Below, piece by piece: positions 32,695-42,527 of a DNA stretch of 64,000 bases. Origin of the DNA: Cephalotrichum gorgonifer (taxonomy: Eukaryota > Ascomycota > Sordariomycetes > Microascales > Microascaceae); assembly GCA_900312665.1 (NCBI GenBank), contig ONZQ02000006.1:1260459-1324458 (forward strand). Reading direction: 5' to 3'. A program made the translations under genes and the position numbers. Position 1 is the first letter of the stretch; every line of letters begins with the position of its first letter. A model generated the notes under the pieces. The model saw only the letters and a list, made by a program, of their open reading frames with translations, ran no database searches and had not been told where the DNA came from.

Positions 32695-34100
32695 TTAGAT
32701 CTGTCGAACCTCCTTCCCCACCATGCCCGGCCTCTTAACCTCCCATTCGTCCCTCAACACCGCAAAGGCAAGGTCCGAAACAAGGAGGCTCTGGCCCACG
32801 CTCCACACAAGCGTGACGGCGTAGAAAAAGTTGGCGTTGCCGCTCCCCGCGTAGATCCACAGGTAGTAGAACGCCGGCCCGAGCACGCTCGCGTACATCA
32901 TCGTCCCCGACGCCACGAAACTGTATCTCATGAGCGGCGCGACGTGCATGTACAGCGGCACCAAGCCCAAAAACAGGCTCATGTCCGCGACGGACGGGTA
33001 CGGCTTGAAGATGGACAGGATGCCGAGGAGGATCGTCAGCACCGCCAGGGGCTGACTGCGGATTCGGATGCAGAGTGCGGGGACGTAGGAGGCGAGATGG
33101 AGCCAGAAGACGCCGAGGAAGAAGGCGCGGAAGGAGTCGAACATCTCAATGAAGAAGTACCACCAGAGGCCGACGTTGGGCGTGAGGTCCGCCAGTGTGA
33201 GCTGTATGCCGTACGTGCTCCAGAGGAACTCCCATGAGCCGCCGGCGACGACGAAGGAGAGCGAGAGGAGGAGCGAGATGGCCCCAAGGAGCACGGCCGA
33301 GTTGGTCAAGTAGAACTTGGGGGCGGACTCGATCCGACGTGCCGCGGGTTGCCGGTCGAAGCAGAGGAGGAGGAGCGGCGGCGCGAGGAGGAGTGGGTAC
33401 ATGGAGAGGTAGGAGGCGAAGGATATGGCGACCATCGATGTGAAGGACTTGCCCTGTACGGCGTTCGAGATGGCGAGGAGGATCATGCAGGTGGTGAAGA
33501 CGCTCGTCGTTCGGCCGAGGCACGTCGCGATGGTGAAGGGGTTGAAGAGGAAGCTAGAGGGGGGAATATCAACTCCGTGCCGTAGAGTGGAGTGCGGTGC
33601 ATTTCCTGACGGGAAGGGTACTTACGCTGCTGCGACCATCAAGCCGCTCCATTTCTTGTCCTTCCGCGGCGACTCGAAGAGGCGCGAGGCGCCCGCCTCA
33701 CCCGAGTTCGCGATTGTTGCAAGGGCATCGGCGCTGATGATGTCGGCTGAGACGTAGAGTAGGTGCGTGAATATGGGGATCGAAGAGAAGTCGGGGAGGA
33801 GTGAGAAGAGCGGCAGGAGGAGAGGCGCCTGGTGGAAGACGCCGCCTTGGTACGGGGACACGTTGTGGTTGTACAGGTAGAGGCCTTCTTGCACTAGGGG
33901 AGAAGCGTATGTTAGCAACGCGACGATCTGCACGCTGCGGGTACGGATGGCTATTTACATCTCTTGAAGCCCGTCACTGGCGTAGACACCTCCACGCGAC
34001 TGGCCAAGAGGTCAGCGAGCCTCGGTAACGCCGCGAAGAGGATGAGGCGGAAGGACGCCGCAGCGAGGTAGAGAGACTGTTGTTTGGTCCTCGAAGACAT
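32695..34100 (-). CDS. GAB1: GPI transamidase subunit PIG-U / Gab1
   Basis: Three exons: 34100-33959, 33893-33626 and 33553-32695, all joins in frame, 422 residues. It is a multi-spanning ER-membrane subunit of the complex that attaches GPI anchors to proteins. The N-terminus starts MSSRTKQQSLYL and has a first hydrophobic stretch. Family blocks: LQEGLYLYNHNVSPYQGGVFHQAPLLLP (luminal loop) and FLFNPFTIATCLGRTTSVF (exon 3 start, the PIG-U signature). These are followed by about eight further hydrophobic segments and WFWYFF-like aromatic clusters (GLWWYFFIEMF). It shares a 517-bp promoter region with the divergent NOP7 gene. Confidence 0.92.
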
Positions 34101-34617
34101 GGTGCCGGTGATTTGCGCTCAGTCCATGGCCTGAGGTAACCCGAGGATTGGGAATATTGAGGGGGGTTCCTCAAGGTGGGAGCTGCGGGAGAGAGAGAGA
34201 GAGAGGTGTTCGTGGAGAGGTGCTCGTGAAGTGGTTTCGTCACGGTTCACAAGCGACAGCAAGCAACGGCTGTCCCCGTCAACCCTGTGGGGACATGTGA
34301 GGGAGGCCCAATGGCTTGCTGACCACCCGCAAGGTGGCCCCTAAAGCCTGGCGCTGCCCCCTGGAAGGGTTCGGCCAATCAGCGGCGGCTGCGACGAAAT
34401 TTCCCCTTCCCCAGCCTTTGCTCCACATTTGGTAAGCGGTAAGTCACGGCAGAAGAAGAAAAAAGTATCTGATAGCGGAAGAGGAGAAGGAAAAAAAGTT
34501 GCCGACCCCCACTATCGCAAGGGAACTTTCTCTCTCTCTTGCAAAACTTCCACTCTCCAACTGCCCACCAACACCAACCCACGCTTATTGCCAGTTAACC
34601 CTGTCAATTGATTCATA
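34101..34617. promoter_or_regulatory. Divergent promoter, PIG-U and NOP7
   Basis: 517 bp between two start codons. It contains a GA dinucleotide run (about 34191-34206), a CCAAT box at 34375-34379, and CT/TC runs about 90 bp before the NOP7 start. CCAAT and pyrimidine tracts are common in fungal housekeeping promoters. Confidence 0.5.
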
Positions 34618-36546
34618 ATGCCTCGGGCGAAAAAGAAGGGCGAGGCCGGTGCGGCCAAGAACTACGTGACCCGCAACCAGGCCATCCGGAAACTCCAGCT
34701 CAGTCTCCAAGACTTCCGCAAGTTATGTATCTGGAAGGGTATCTACCCGCGGGAGCCTCGCAGCCGGAAGAAGGCGAACAAGTCCGCGACCGCATCGACC
34801 ACCTTCTACTACACCAAGGACATCCAGTATCTCCTCCATGAGCCGATACTGAACAAGTTCCGCGAACAGAAGGCCCTCGAGAAGAAGATCTCCAGAGCCC
34901 TCGGTCGGGGTGACTTCGGTGACGCCAAGAGGCTTGAGGGGAATGCCGCGAGGCCCGAGAAGACGGGAAAGACTCATTACACCCTTGACCATGTCATCCG
35001 CGAGAGGTACCCTACCTTCATCGACGCCATACGGGACTTGGACGACTGCCTGTCCATGCTCTTCCTCTTCGCCAACCTCCCCTCGACCTCGGCCGTCCCC
35101 GCCAAGATGATTGCCCGGTGCGAGCGCCTTTGCCTCGAGTTCCAGCACTACCTCATCACGTCGCAGTCCCTGAGGAAGTCGTTCCTGTCGATCAAGGGCA
35201 TATACTACCAGGCCAACATCCAGGGCGAGGACGTCCTCTGGCTCGTGCCCTACAAGTTCAAGCAGAACCTTGCGGGCGACATCGACTTCCGCATAATGGG
35301 TACCTTTGTCGAGTTCTACATGACCCTTCTCGGCTTCGTCAACTTCAGGCTCTACACCGGGGCCGGGCTGAAGTACCCTCCCAAGTTCGACGCTGCCAAG
35401 GACGACGAGGGTGCCGAGCTCGGCGCCTTCACCCTCGAGGGCAGGGGCATCGAGAACACCAAGCAGGTTACCAACGGCGCCGCGGCCGACCACCAGCCCA
35501 ACCCCAAGGTTCAGGCTGCCGTCGACAAGCTCGTGAAGGAGCTTGAGGCGGCGCCTGTCGAGGAGCCCACGAAGGCGGATACTTCCGACGAGCCCACGGA
35601 TGGCCTGGACAAGTTCGAGGTCGCCGCCCCCGGCGGTGACATCCTTCCCCAACCAGACGCTGATAATGACGGCTCCGGCGAGCTCTTCTCCAACTTCACC
35701 TTCTTCCTGTCGAGGGAGACCCCCCGCCAGCCCCTCGAGTTCATCCTCCGCGCCTTCGGCTGCAAGCGCGTGGGTTGGGATGCCGTCCTTGGCGGCGGTG
35801 CCTTCACCACCAACGAGCTCGACCCCCGCATCACCCACCAGATCGTCGACCGACCCCTCGTCCAGCCCAGCGCCGACGGCGAGGACAACCAGACTAGCCA
35901 GCGTGTGGGGCCCAACCAGAGAGTCGCGGGCCGGATATATGTCCAGCCGCAGTGGGTGTGGGACAGCGCTAACGCCGAGGAGCTGATGAGGCCGGACTTG
36001 TACGCGCCCGGCGCCGCGCCCCCGCCCCATCTCAGTCCGTTCGTGAAGAGCGTGCCGGGCAGGTACGACCCCACGAAGCCGCTCGAGGAGCAGCTCCCCG
36101 AAGGCCATGAGCTCGAGATGGACAGCGACGAGGACGGCGGCATGGACGTCGATGGCGAGGAGGATGACTTCGAGAGCTTCTCCGCTGATGAGGAGGAGGA
36201 GGAAGAGGAGGATGCCGGTAAGGCCGCCGCGGACGAGGAGGATGACGACGAGGAGGACCACGCGGCGCGACGCCGCGAGATTGAGGCTGAGCTGGCCGGG
36301 AAGCCCCTGAAGGGCGCGACCGTGAAGCCTGGCGAGAAGGCCAAGGCGGACAAGAAGAAGGCGCTGGCGAAGAAGGCGAAGGAGGAGGAGGAGGAGATCG
36401 AGAGGGCTAAGGGCATGCTGAGCAAGAAGAAGAGGAAGCTGTTCGAGAAGATGCAGTACAGCAACAACCTGAAGAGCGAGGAGGACATGAGGCTGATGGC
36501 CAAGAGGAGGAAGCTGGAGAAGGGCAAGGGTAAGGGGAAGAGGTGA
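34618..36546 (+). CDS. NOP7: Pescadillo homologue, 60S ribosome biogenesis
   Basis: Single exon, 642 residues. It is part of the nucleolar Nop7-Erb1-Ytm1 (PeBoW) complex needed for 27S pre-rRNA processing and 60S assembly. The N-terminal pescadillo domain is clear: NYVTRNQAIRKLQLSL, FRKLCIWKGIYPREP, TFYYTKDIQYLLHEP, HVIRERYPTFIDAIRDLDDC, and SIKGIYYQANIQGEDVLWL (to about residue 290). A BRCT domain follows (about 350-470: LFSNFTFFLSRETPR, ending near VQPQWVWDSANAEEL). The C-terminal third is an acidic Glu/Asp stretch (about 500-555) and then a basic coiled coil ending KGKGKGKR, as in the family. It converges on RRN9, 268 bp away. Confidence 0.97.
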   Translation: MPRAKKKGEAGAAKNYVTRNQAIRKLQLSLQDFRKLCIWKGIYPREPRSRKKANKSATASTTFYYTKDIQYLLHEPILNKFREQKALEKKISRALGRGDFGDAKRLEGNAARPEKTGKTHYTLDHVIRERYPTFIDAIRDLDDCLSMLFLFANLPSTSAVPAKMIARCERLCLEFQHYLITSQSLRKSFLSIKGIYYQANIQGEDVLWLVPYKFKQNLAGDIDFRIMGTFVEFYMTLLGFVNFRLYTGAGLKYPPKFDAAKDDEGAELGAFTLEGRGIENTKQVTNGAAADHQPNPKVQAAVDKLVKELEAAPVEEPTKADTSDEPTDGLDKFEVAAPGGDILPQPDADNDGSGELFSNFTFFLSRETPRQPLEFILRAFGCKRVGWDAVLGGGAFTTNELDPRITHQIVDRPLVQPSADGEDNQTSQRVGPNQRVAGRIYVQPQWVWDSANAEELMRPDLYAPGAAPPPHLSPFVKSVPGRYDPTKPLEEQLPEGHELEMDSDEDGGMDVDGEEDDFESFSADEEEEEEEDAGKAAADEEDDDEEDHAARRREIEAELAGKPLKGATVKPGEKAKADKKKALAKKAKEEEEEIERAKGMLSKKKRKLFEKMQYSNNLKSEEDMRLMAKRRKLEKGKGKGKR

Positions 36547-36814
36547 GGAGGGGAAAGCGGCCCGTTGTTTGAGAGAGGTGAGGAATGGCTTTCGTAATGT
36601 TTGTTAGTTGAGTATGTTCATTGTAGGTCGGGCGTTTTAAAACAGGATGCATTGGCTTGTATTTCGGCATTGTGATGTGATCTCATTGGCAATGTAATGT
36701 GCGTTTCCCCAAGTTTATGTGCGTCTGCGTCCCTTGACTTGTCATCCCTGGCACACCACTTCGAGATGTCTCATTCAATAGCTAGCACACCAACGGAAGT
36801 CTCATCGGTAATAG

Positions 36815-39062
36815 TTATGCCCACCCCGATCGCCTGTCCTCATCTTCCGACTCCTCCTTAAGCCCAGCCCTCCCTCTCCTCTCCTCCTTAACCCTGACCC
36901 TCCCCGTTCTCTCCTCCTTAATCCCGATCGTCCCCCTCCTCTCCTCTTTAACCCCGGCCGCCCCCCTCCTCCCCCGCTCCTCTTCTCCCCCACCCCTCTT
37001 CAAATTCACATCCTCTCCCCTCCACCCCCTCCTCACCCTAACCGGCCTCAAGAACCCATCAACGTGCACCCCGCCCTCTACCTCGTCCTCCGAGTCGATC
37101 TCCATCCCTATGAAATCCCTCCCGTTATCCCCGTGCACTAGTTCCATGTGCCGGAGAAGGCCCCCCCTCCGCGAGAAGGAGGCCACGGACCGGGGACACG
37201 AGCGGTACGGACACACCAGGTGCGGCGTCGCGGAGCGGGACCTCGAGCGCGAGCGGGAGTTGGACCGGGAGCGCGGCAGGGCCGGGGCCGGGGTGGATGT
37301 CCGGCTGCGCCTCGTCCTGGAGGGGGTCTCGCTGCCGAGCGGGGTCCTAGCCCCGGATCCGGGGGCCGACGGCGGCCTCTCCGCGCGCGCGGAGTCGCGC
37401 GCCGAGAGGCGCATGCGGGTCACTTCTACCAGCTCGTCGTCATCGTCTTCCTCCGACAGGATGTCTCCGCCGGGGACGATTGATGCGTGGGTGTCGCGCG
37501 CGGGGTCGTGGTCGTTCAGAAGCTGGAGGTCCAGCCCCTCGCCGAAGAGGTTCGCGCACCGCTGCGTCGCGCGGCAGAGTGCGGCGTGGGAGAAGCCCGC
37601 TAGGGACGCGGCGCCGAGGACGGATCTCCAGTCGCGCGGGCGGAGGCGGTTCAGGCGGCGGAGGGCGCGGGCGCGGCGTAAGGACTCGTCTTCTAGGACC
37701 CCAGGGCGGTAGCGGGGCTCTGGGTAGGGGGAGGAGTCGTCTGAGGAGGCGCTGTCGGAGGATGTCTCGTCCTTGATGGGATCGCTGCCAGAGGATGGCT
37801 CATCCTTGATGGGATCGCTGTCAGAGGAAACCTCATCCTTGACGGGATTGCCCTGTCCCGAGGGCGGGAGGCCGAAGTGCCTGGGCTTCTTCATCGGCGA
37901 GCCAAGGCGCGTGGCGTCGCTGTACTCGGACTCAGGGCTAGGGGTGACTTCGTCCCTCGAGCGCGGACGCTTAATCCGCTGCGTGGGCCGGGAACGGGAC
38001 CGAGACCTGGCGAGTCTAGAACTGGGCCTAGGGGTTGTGGGCTCGTCGATCCCCGTCTCCTCCCCGTCTTCGCCATCGTCGTCTGCGGCCTGGATCGTTG
38101 CGACCATCATGTTGTGCAGCACCCCAAGTGTCTTCTCCAACCTTGACACGATGTCGCTTACCGCCGGTCGTAGAATGGCGCTCGAGATGTCGTCGTCGGC
38201 GGCGGGGACGCCCCGCATCTCGGAGGTATCGCTCTCTGGCGCCCACTCCTCAGCTTCCGAGCCCGAATCGGGCTCTGACCCTGCTGTGGATCTCGGCTCA
38301 TGCTTCGGCTCATGTTCATGTTTGGACTCATGCTCCTGCTTCGGCTCTATAGTACTTCTCCTGGGCCTCGCGTTATTGAATTCCTGTGAGCCCCCTTCCC
38401 CGTCGGAATCTCCTTCGCTGTCAGACTCCCTGGCCTCGAACCTCTCCTTCGCAAGGCGGATAATCTGCGCCTCTATCTCCTCGACCAGCCCACTCCTCGG
38501 GAAACGAGTATCCCGCTTCCGGTACGTAAACCGGCTGTCCTCGTCAAGCGGCTGCACGGGCATGAGGTCATCGGGCGGCACGTCCCGCGGATTTACGGGC
38601 CAAGAAGTCCACCCTCTCGGCGGAAGCCAACGACCATCTTCGTCTTCTTCGTAGTCTCCCTAATATTCGGGTCAGTGACCCTTCAACCTCTAGATACATC
38701 TCCCAGACCCAACACATCCCCCGGTACATAAGTACGAAATGCTAAGAAGACGAAGAGGAAAAGAGAAAAAGTAAAGAAACAGGAGAAAAAAAACTACTCA
38801 CAAGCTCACCCTCGTCACCAATCTTCCTCCGCTTCCCCTTGAGCGCAAATGCATCGTAGAGGTGCACGGCAAGGTCTCCCCTCCTGCTAGCTTCTAGACC
38901 CTCGTACACGGAGCGGTCTTCCTGGGTGAGGGTGCGCCAGGTGGACTTGGGACCGCGCCAGCGATTCGGCCTGGAGTCGTTGAGGTCATCGGAGGAGAGG
39001 GAGGCGATCGAGGCGGTTGTTTTGTCCCATTCCGGGGATTCGTCTCTAGGGTGTTTATACAT
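36815..39062 (-). CDS. RRN9: Rrn9-domain protein, RNA polymerase I upstream activating factor
   Basis: Two exons, 39062-38802 and 38659-36815, phase-0 join (DEGEL to GDYEEDEDG), 701 residues. Rrn9 is a subunit of the upstream activating factor that drives rDNA transcription by Pol I. The Rrn9 domain spans the join: LAVHLYDAFALKGKRRK, then GRWLPPRGWTSWPVNP and TYRKRDTRFPRSGLVEEIEAQI. The middle is disordered, Ser/Asp/Glu-rich, with tandem KDE repeats (see 37767-37845). A conserved-looking helical block follows (SVLGAASLAGFSHAALCRAT). A C2H2-type zinc finger (CPYRSCPRSVASFSRRGGLLRHMELVH pattern, C-x4-C-x12-H-x4-H) lies near residue 590. The tail has four KEE repeats (36847-36966). The finger and repeats are lineage features rather than part of yeast Rrn9. 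It converges with NOP7. Confidence 0.88.
36847..36966 (-). repeat. C-terminal tandem repeat in RRN9 (about 30-36 bp units)
   Basis: Four imperfect direct units encode VKEERR, IKEERT, VKEERR and LKEESE, each preceded by a basic/Gly tripeptide or tetrapeptide. Each unit contains a psi-K-x-E motif. Units differ by point changes and small indels. Confidence 0.75.
37767..37845 (-). repeat. Internal 33-bp tandem repeat in RRN9
   Basis: About two and a half copies of a 33-bp unit encode PVKDEVSSDSD, PIKDEPSSGSD and PIKDETSSDSA. The frame is kept because the unit is a multiple of three. Each copy carries psi-K-x-E followed by Ser and acidic residues. Confidence 0.8.
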
Positions 39063-40381
39063 TCGTGCCTTGGGCCTGGTTATACCATTCCGGGCTTTGA
39101 CGTCGATTCTGAGAATATCATAAGACGGAGTGAGATATCATAAGATGGAGTGAGAGAGGCAGATAAGATAAATTCTTATGAATGTGAGAGGAAACAGGTC
39201 ATCTGCATCAAGGTCACCCAGATATGAAGAAAATGGGTATAAGTCCGATTTGATAGGGTGACAGGATACTACTCGGGATTTATCAGATTTTGACAAATGT
39301 TCCCGAGTCTCGGACGAGGAGTGTTCACGATCGCTGGCGACCAAATCTCCGTGAAGAAAGCAAGATTCGTCGACTACTCTCACCAGACACACCGAAGCCA
39401 TGCTTACGTAATGGGAATCCCAGCCAATATATTCGTGGGACCTTCCTTCGCTCATCCTCAAACACCCATCTTGACATTCTGTAAAAACCTAAGCTTTTCT
39501 GATCCTAGCATATTCCGGGGTCGCGAGAATCTCAGGTTGACCCCGACCGAGGCGTACCCGCTCCGTCGTCAGTGTGTACGAAGTCGAGCACCTGGCAAGA
39601 GGATGATCTACCAACGTTTGAACCAGGAAAGTCGACCAGCTGCGGCTAACTAACTGAAAGAGGATTCGAGACTGGATCGACTGGAGCTCTGAGAAAGTTC
39701 TATTCTATCGCTCCTCCCACGTGGAGCCCTCCCCTCCCTCCTCCACTTGGCATTGCGATTCGGACCCGGCACGGATTTCCGCGCTTCCCCTCACTCTTCA
39801 TATATCGGCCCCCGGTCCACACCAATGCTGCTTCACGGCTTTGCCCACCCGCTAAGGTGTTTACTCCATCCACTGGGCCGGTGCCGTGCCTGACCCCGCC
39901 CCGAATTCTGCAACGGCATGGGAAAAATGCAATATGAGAAATGGGTATTCCCCCTTAACCGGCTATATCTGAAGGTCCTATTATCTATCCCCTCCGTATC
40001 CCCGTACACAAGACCGCTTCTCTAGGGAAAATAAAGCATTGCCGGACTCCACTAATATTGGAAGGGCAATATATATTCAAATTCCTCCTCCACTCTCCAC
40101 ATGGCCACAATATGGGAACCATAGCTTTTAGCCAGACCGTATACCGGAACTAGCAATATGCGTGTGAACATGCGGGCAACCGAGCTCACCGGCCGGAATT
40201 GAACGGCCATTGGGATGGACGGACTTTATTTAAAGGGACCGGGGGCCTCTCGTTCAAGATGGGCTCCAAACGTGGACTTGTTGCTTTGTTACTTTGAGAG
40301 CATTTGTGTGTATTGGCCAATTCTTGCTCATTTAAGAGAACAACCCTTCTCGAAGACGCTCAACACTCTGCGGCCGCCATC
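39063..40381. other. Intergenic, RRN9 and SGNH-hydrolase promoters
   Basis: 1.3 kb between divergent genes. AT-rich from 39100 to 39500. A TTTAAA box at about 40228-40233 precedes the SGNH gene. No gene is recognised, and short frames lack protein-like composition. Confidence 0.4.
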
Positions 40382-41879
40382 ATGCGGTTCCTCGGTTCCA
40401 CCCTCCAAGGCCTGACCCTTTTGGCCCTGACCACCTGCGCCGCCTCGGCCCCTTCGTTCCAGAAGCGCCAGAACGAATCGGACTACCACTGGGTCCCAGC
40501 CTGGACGTCCATGCCCCAGCTTGTCGAGCCCAACAACCTCCCACCAGCGCCTTTCGTACGTTTCTATGGACACTCATAACCTTTTCTCTCCGCGATGCTA
40601 CTTAGGTGCTGATATCCGTCTGGCATGATATAGACTGGGGGAAGTCAGTTCCAGGGTGCTACACTCCGCCAGACCCTCCGCGTGACCGTCGGCGCAGAGA
40701 GGCTCCGCATCCAGATCTCCAACACCTTTGGCGCTAGCGAGCTCCCCATCACGGCCGCCACCCTCGCGCTCCCCACGGGCGGTGCGGCCGGTGTTGGCGG
40801 TATCGACACGGCGTCCCTCGTGGATCTTACCTTCGACGGGAAGCCCTCGGTGGTGATCCCCGCCGGCCAGGTCCTCTACTCGGACCCCATCGACTTCCTC
40901 GTCGAGTCTGCTTCGATGGTCACGCTTTCCCTGTACCTTGAGAAGGGGCAGCAAGGCGGGAGCATTACGGGACACCCTGGGGCTCGCACCGCATCTTGGA
41001 TGGTTAATGGGAATGCTGTTAGTGAGGCGAACGTAGCGGGTGGGAGTACCCTTCACTGGTAAGGATCGAAGTCCCTGGTCACTTGAACGGAGATTTCAAG
41101 TCCGGAGGAACGTGCCAGTGGGGGAAACGGACAGGCTGACGGTGGAAACTAGGTACTTCGTGAGCGGCATCGAAATCTGGGCCCCGGCTGACACCAGGGC
41201 CCTCATCATCCTCGGCGACAGCATCACCGACGGCCGCGGCAGCGAGGACAACAAGAACAATCGGTAAGTCCAGCCTGTGTATCTCTACCCGAAAGAGAAA
41301 AAAAAAACTAATCCCGTATCCGGTAGATGGCCCGACCTCCTCCTCAACCGCATGCAGGCAGAGGGCATCAACAACATCGCTATCGGTAACCAGGCGGCCG
41401 GCGGCAACGCGGTCCTAAGCGGTGGCCTCGGCCCGACCCTTCTGAGCCGCTACAAGCGGGACGCGCTCGATCAGCCCGGCGTCAAGTACGTCCTGATCTT
41501 CGAGGGCGTGAACGACCTCGGAAACGGGCCCCAGGACCAGGGTGGTGCCCAAGGCCTCGCGGACCGTCTCATCGACGCCTACAAGAAGATCATCGGCGAG
41601 GCCAAGGCGCTGGGGTACGTGACGATCGGGGCGACCATCACGCCGTTCAGCGGCCAGGGGCAGGCGTATGGCACCCCCGGGAGGGAGGCCGGAAGGAAGA
41701 GGGTTAATGAGTGGATCATGACCTCTGGGGAGTTTGATCACGCGGTGGACTTTGCGGCCTTCATTGGGCAGGGTGATGCCCTTCAGGCGCAGTATGATGG
41801 CGGGGACCACTTGCATCCTAATGTTGCCGGGTACCAGGCGATTGCGGACAAGTTCCCGCTCGAGATCTTTACTGCTTAG
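40382..41879 (+). CDS. Secreted SGNH/GDSL hydrolase
   Basis: Four exons: 40382-40555, 40634-41058, 41153-41263 and 41327-41879, all in frame, 420 residues. A signal peptide (MRFLGSTLQGLTLLALTTCAAS) is followed by a Lys-Arg Kex2-type site (QKRQ). The N-terminal half is a beta-rich module (TLRVTVGAERLRIQISNTFG, TGHPGARTASW), and the C-terminal half is the SGNH fold. Block I is ILGDSITDGRG (Ser about 223), block II has GNQAAGGNAVL, block III is FEGVNDLGN, and block V is GGDHLHP (Asp about 397, His about 400). Members are extracellular esterases or acetylesterases; the substrate is unknown here. The splice join through HW-YFVSG restores a typical WY motif. Confidence 0.92.
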
Positions 41880-42527
41880 TGGTTGGTAGTTCTTTCTACT
41901 TCTGGCGCGGTGGGGTGGTGGTTAGGCAGGTGCAGAGCTACATGTTTGGCCGTCCCTTCTAGCTTCGTTCAGGTGCTTTAATATGCCACAACGAACTCAC
42001 CCGACTCGAGGAATTATCTTAGCAACGCGCCAACTTCGTACTTCCGGAGGGTATTCCTGCATACAAGTAACCATTAAGAGGTCAAGACAGGCTGTGTTCG
42101 GGAAACCCAAGCTACCAATACTACCCTCAACTTGCAGGGTTAAATATGGGTCTTCTGGTGGTTTCATGGCCATTCATTTCGTGACCAATGTAGAAATTTT
42201 TCACATGGTGTAAATACAGGTAGTCCCCCCGGAATGCGGGTCAGTACATGTATTAACGGCGATGGCAGAAGAATTGAAAGTGGTGATGTTGATGCTGCAT
42301 GGTGACTTGCTTGGTGATGTCCCAGAAACTTGGGTCGAATGGATGCGATCGTGCACGGACCATATACTAGTACTTCACGGTTGTACCTCGTACATTCGTG
42401 AGCTTCCCACCTCCTCCAGCTCAGCATCCAGGGCGACTTCGGATCACTCAACCTAAACACCTCCTGCCACTCCCCTCCCCTCCAAGGCCGCCTCACAAAT
42501 GGCGCGCCGATTTCGAAACGGCCGAAA
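41880..42527. other. Intergenic, SGNH 3' side and RTC1 promoter
   Basis: 648 bp with no convincing gene. A 64-codon frame with ATG at 42262 lies upstream of RTC1 and overlaps its likely leader; it might be an upstream ORF, but its composition is not persuasive. Confidence 0.4.

Noticed and set aside
34723..36261. 512-codon open frame antisense to NOP7
   Set aside because: It mirrors the GC-rich third positions of a well-identified gene and has no family motifs.
36850..37850. CRISPR-like array from the short repeats in RRN9
   Set aside because: Units are in-frame coding minisatellites with no unique spacers, in a eukaryotic gene.
42262..42456. 64-codon upstream frame before RTC1 as a regulatory uORF
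   Set aside because: The leader limits are unknown and the codons show no sign of selection, so I only mention it in the intergenic note.
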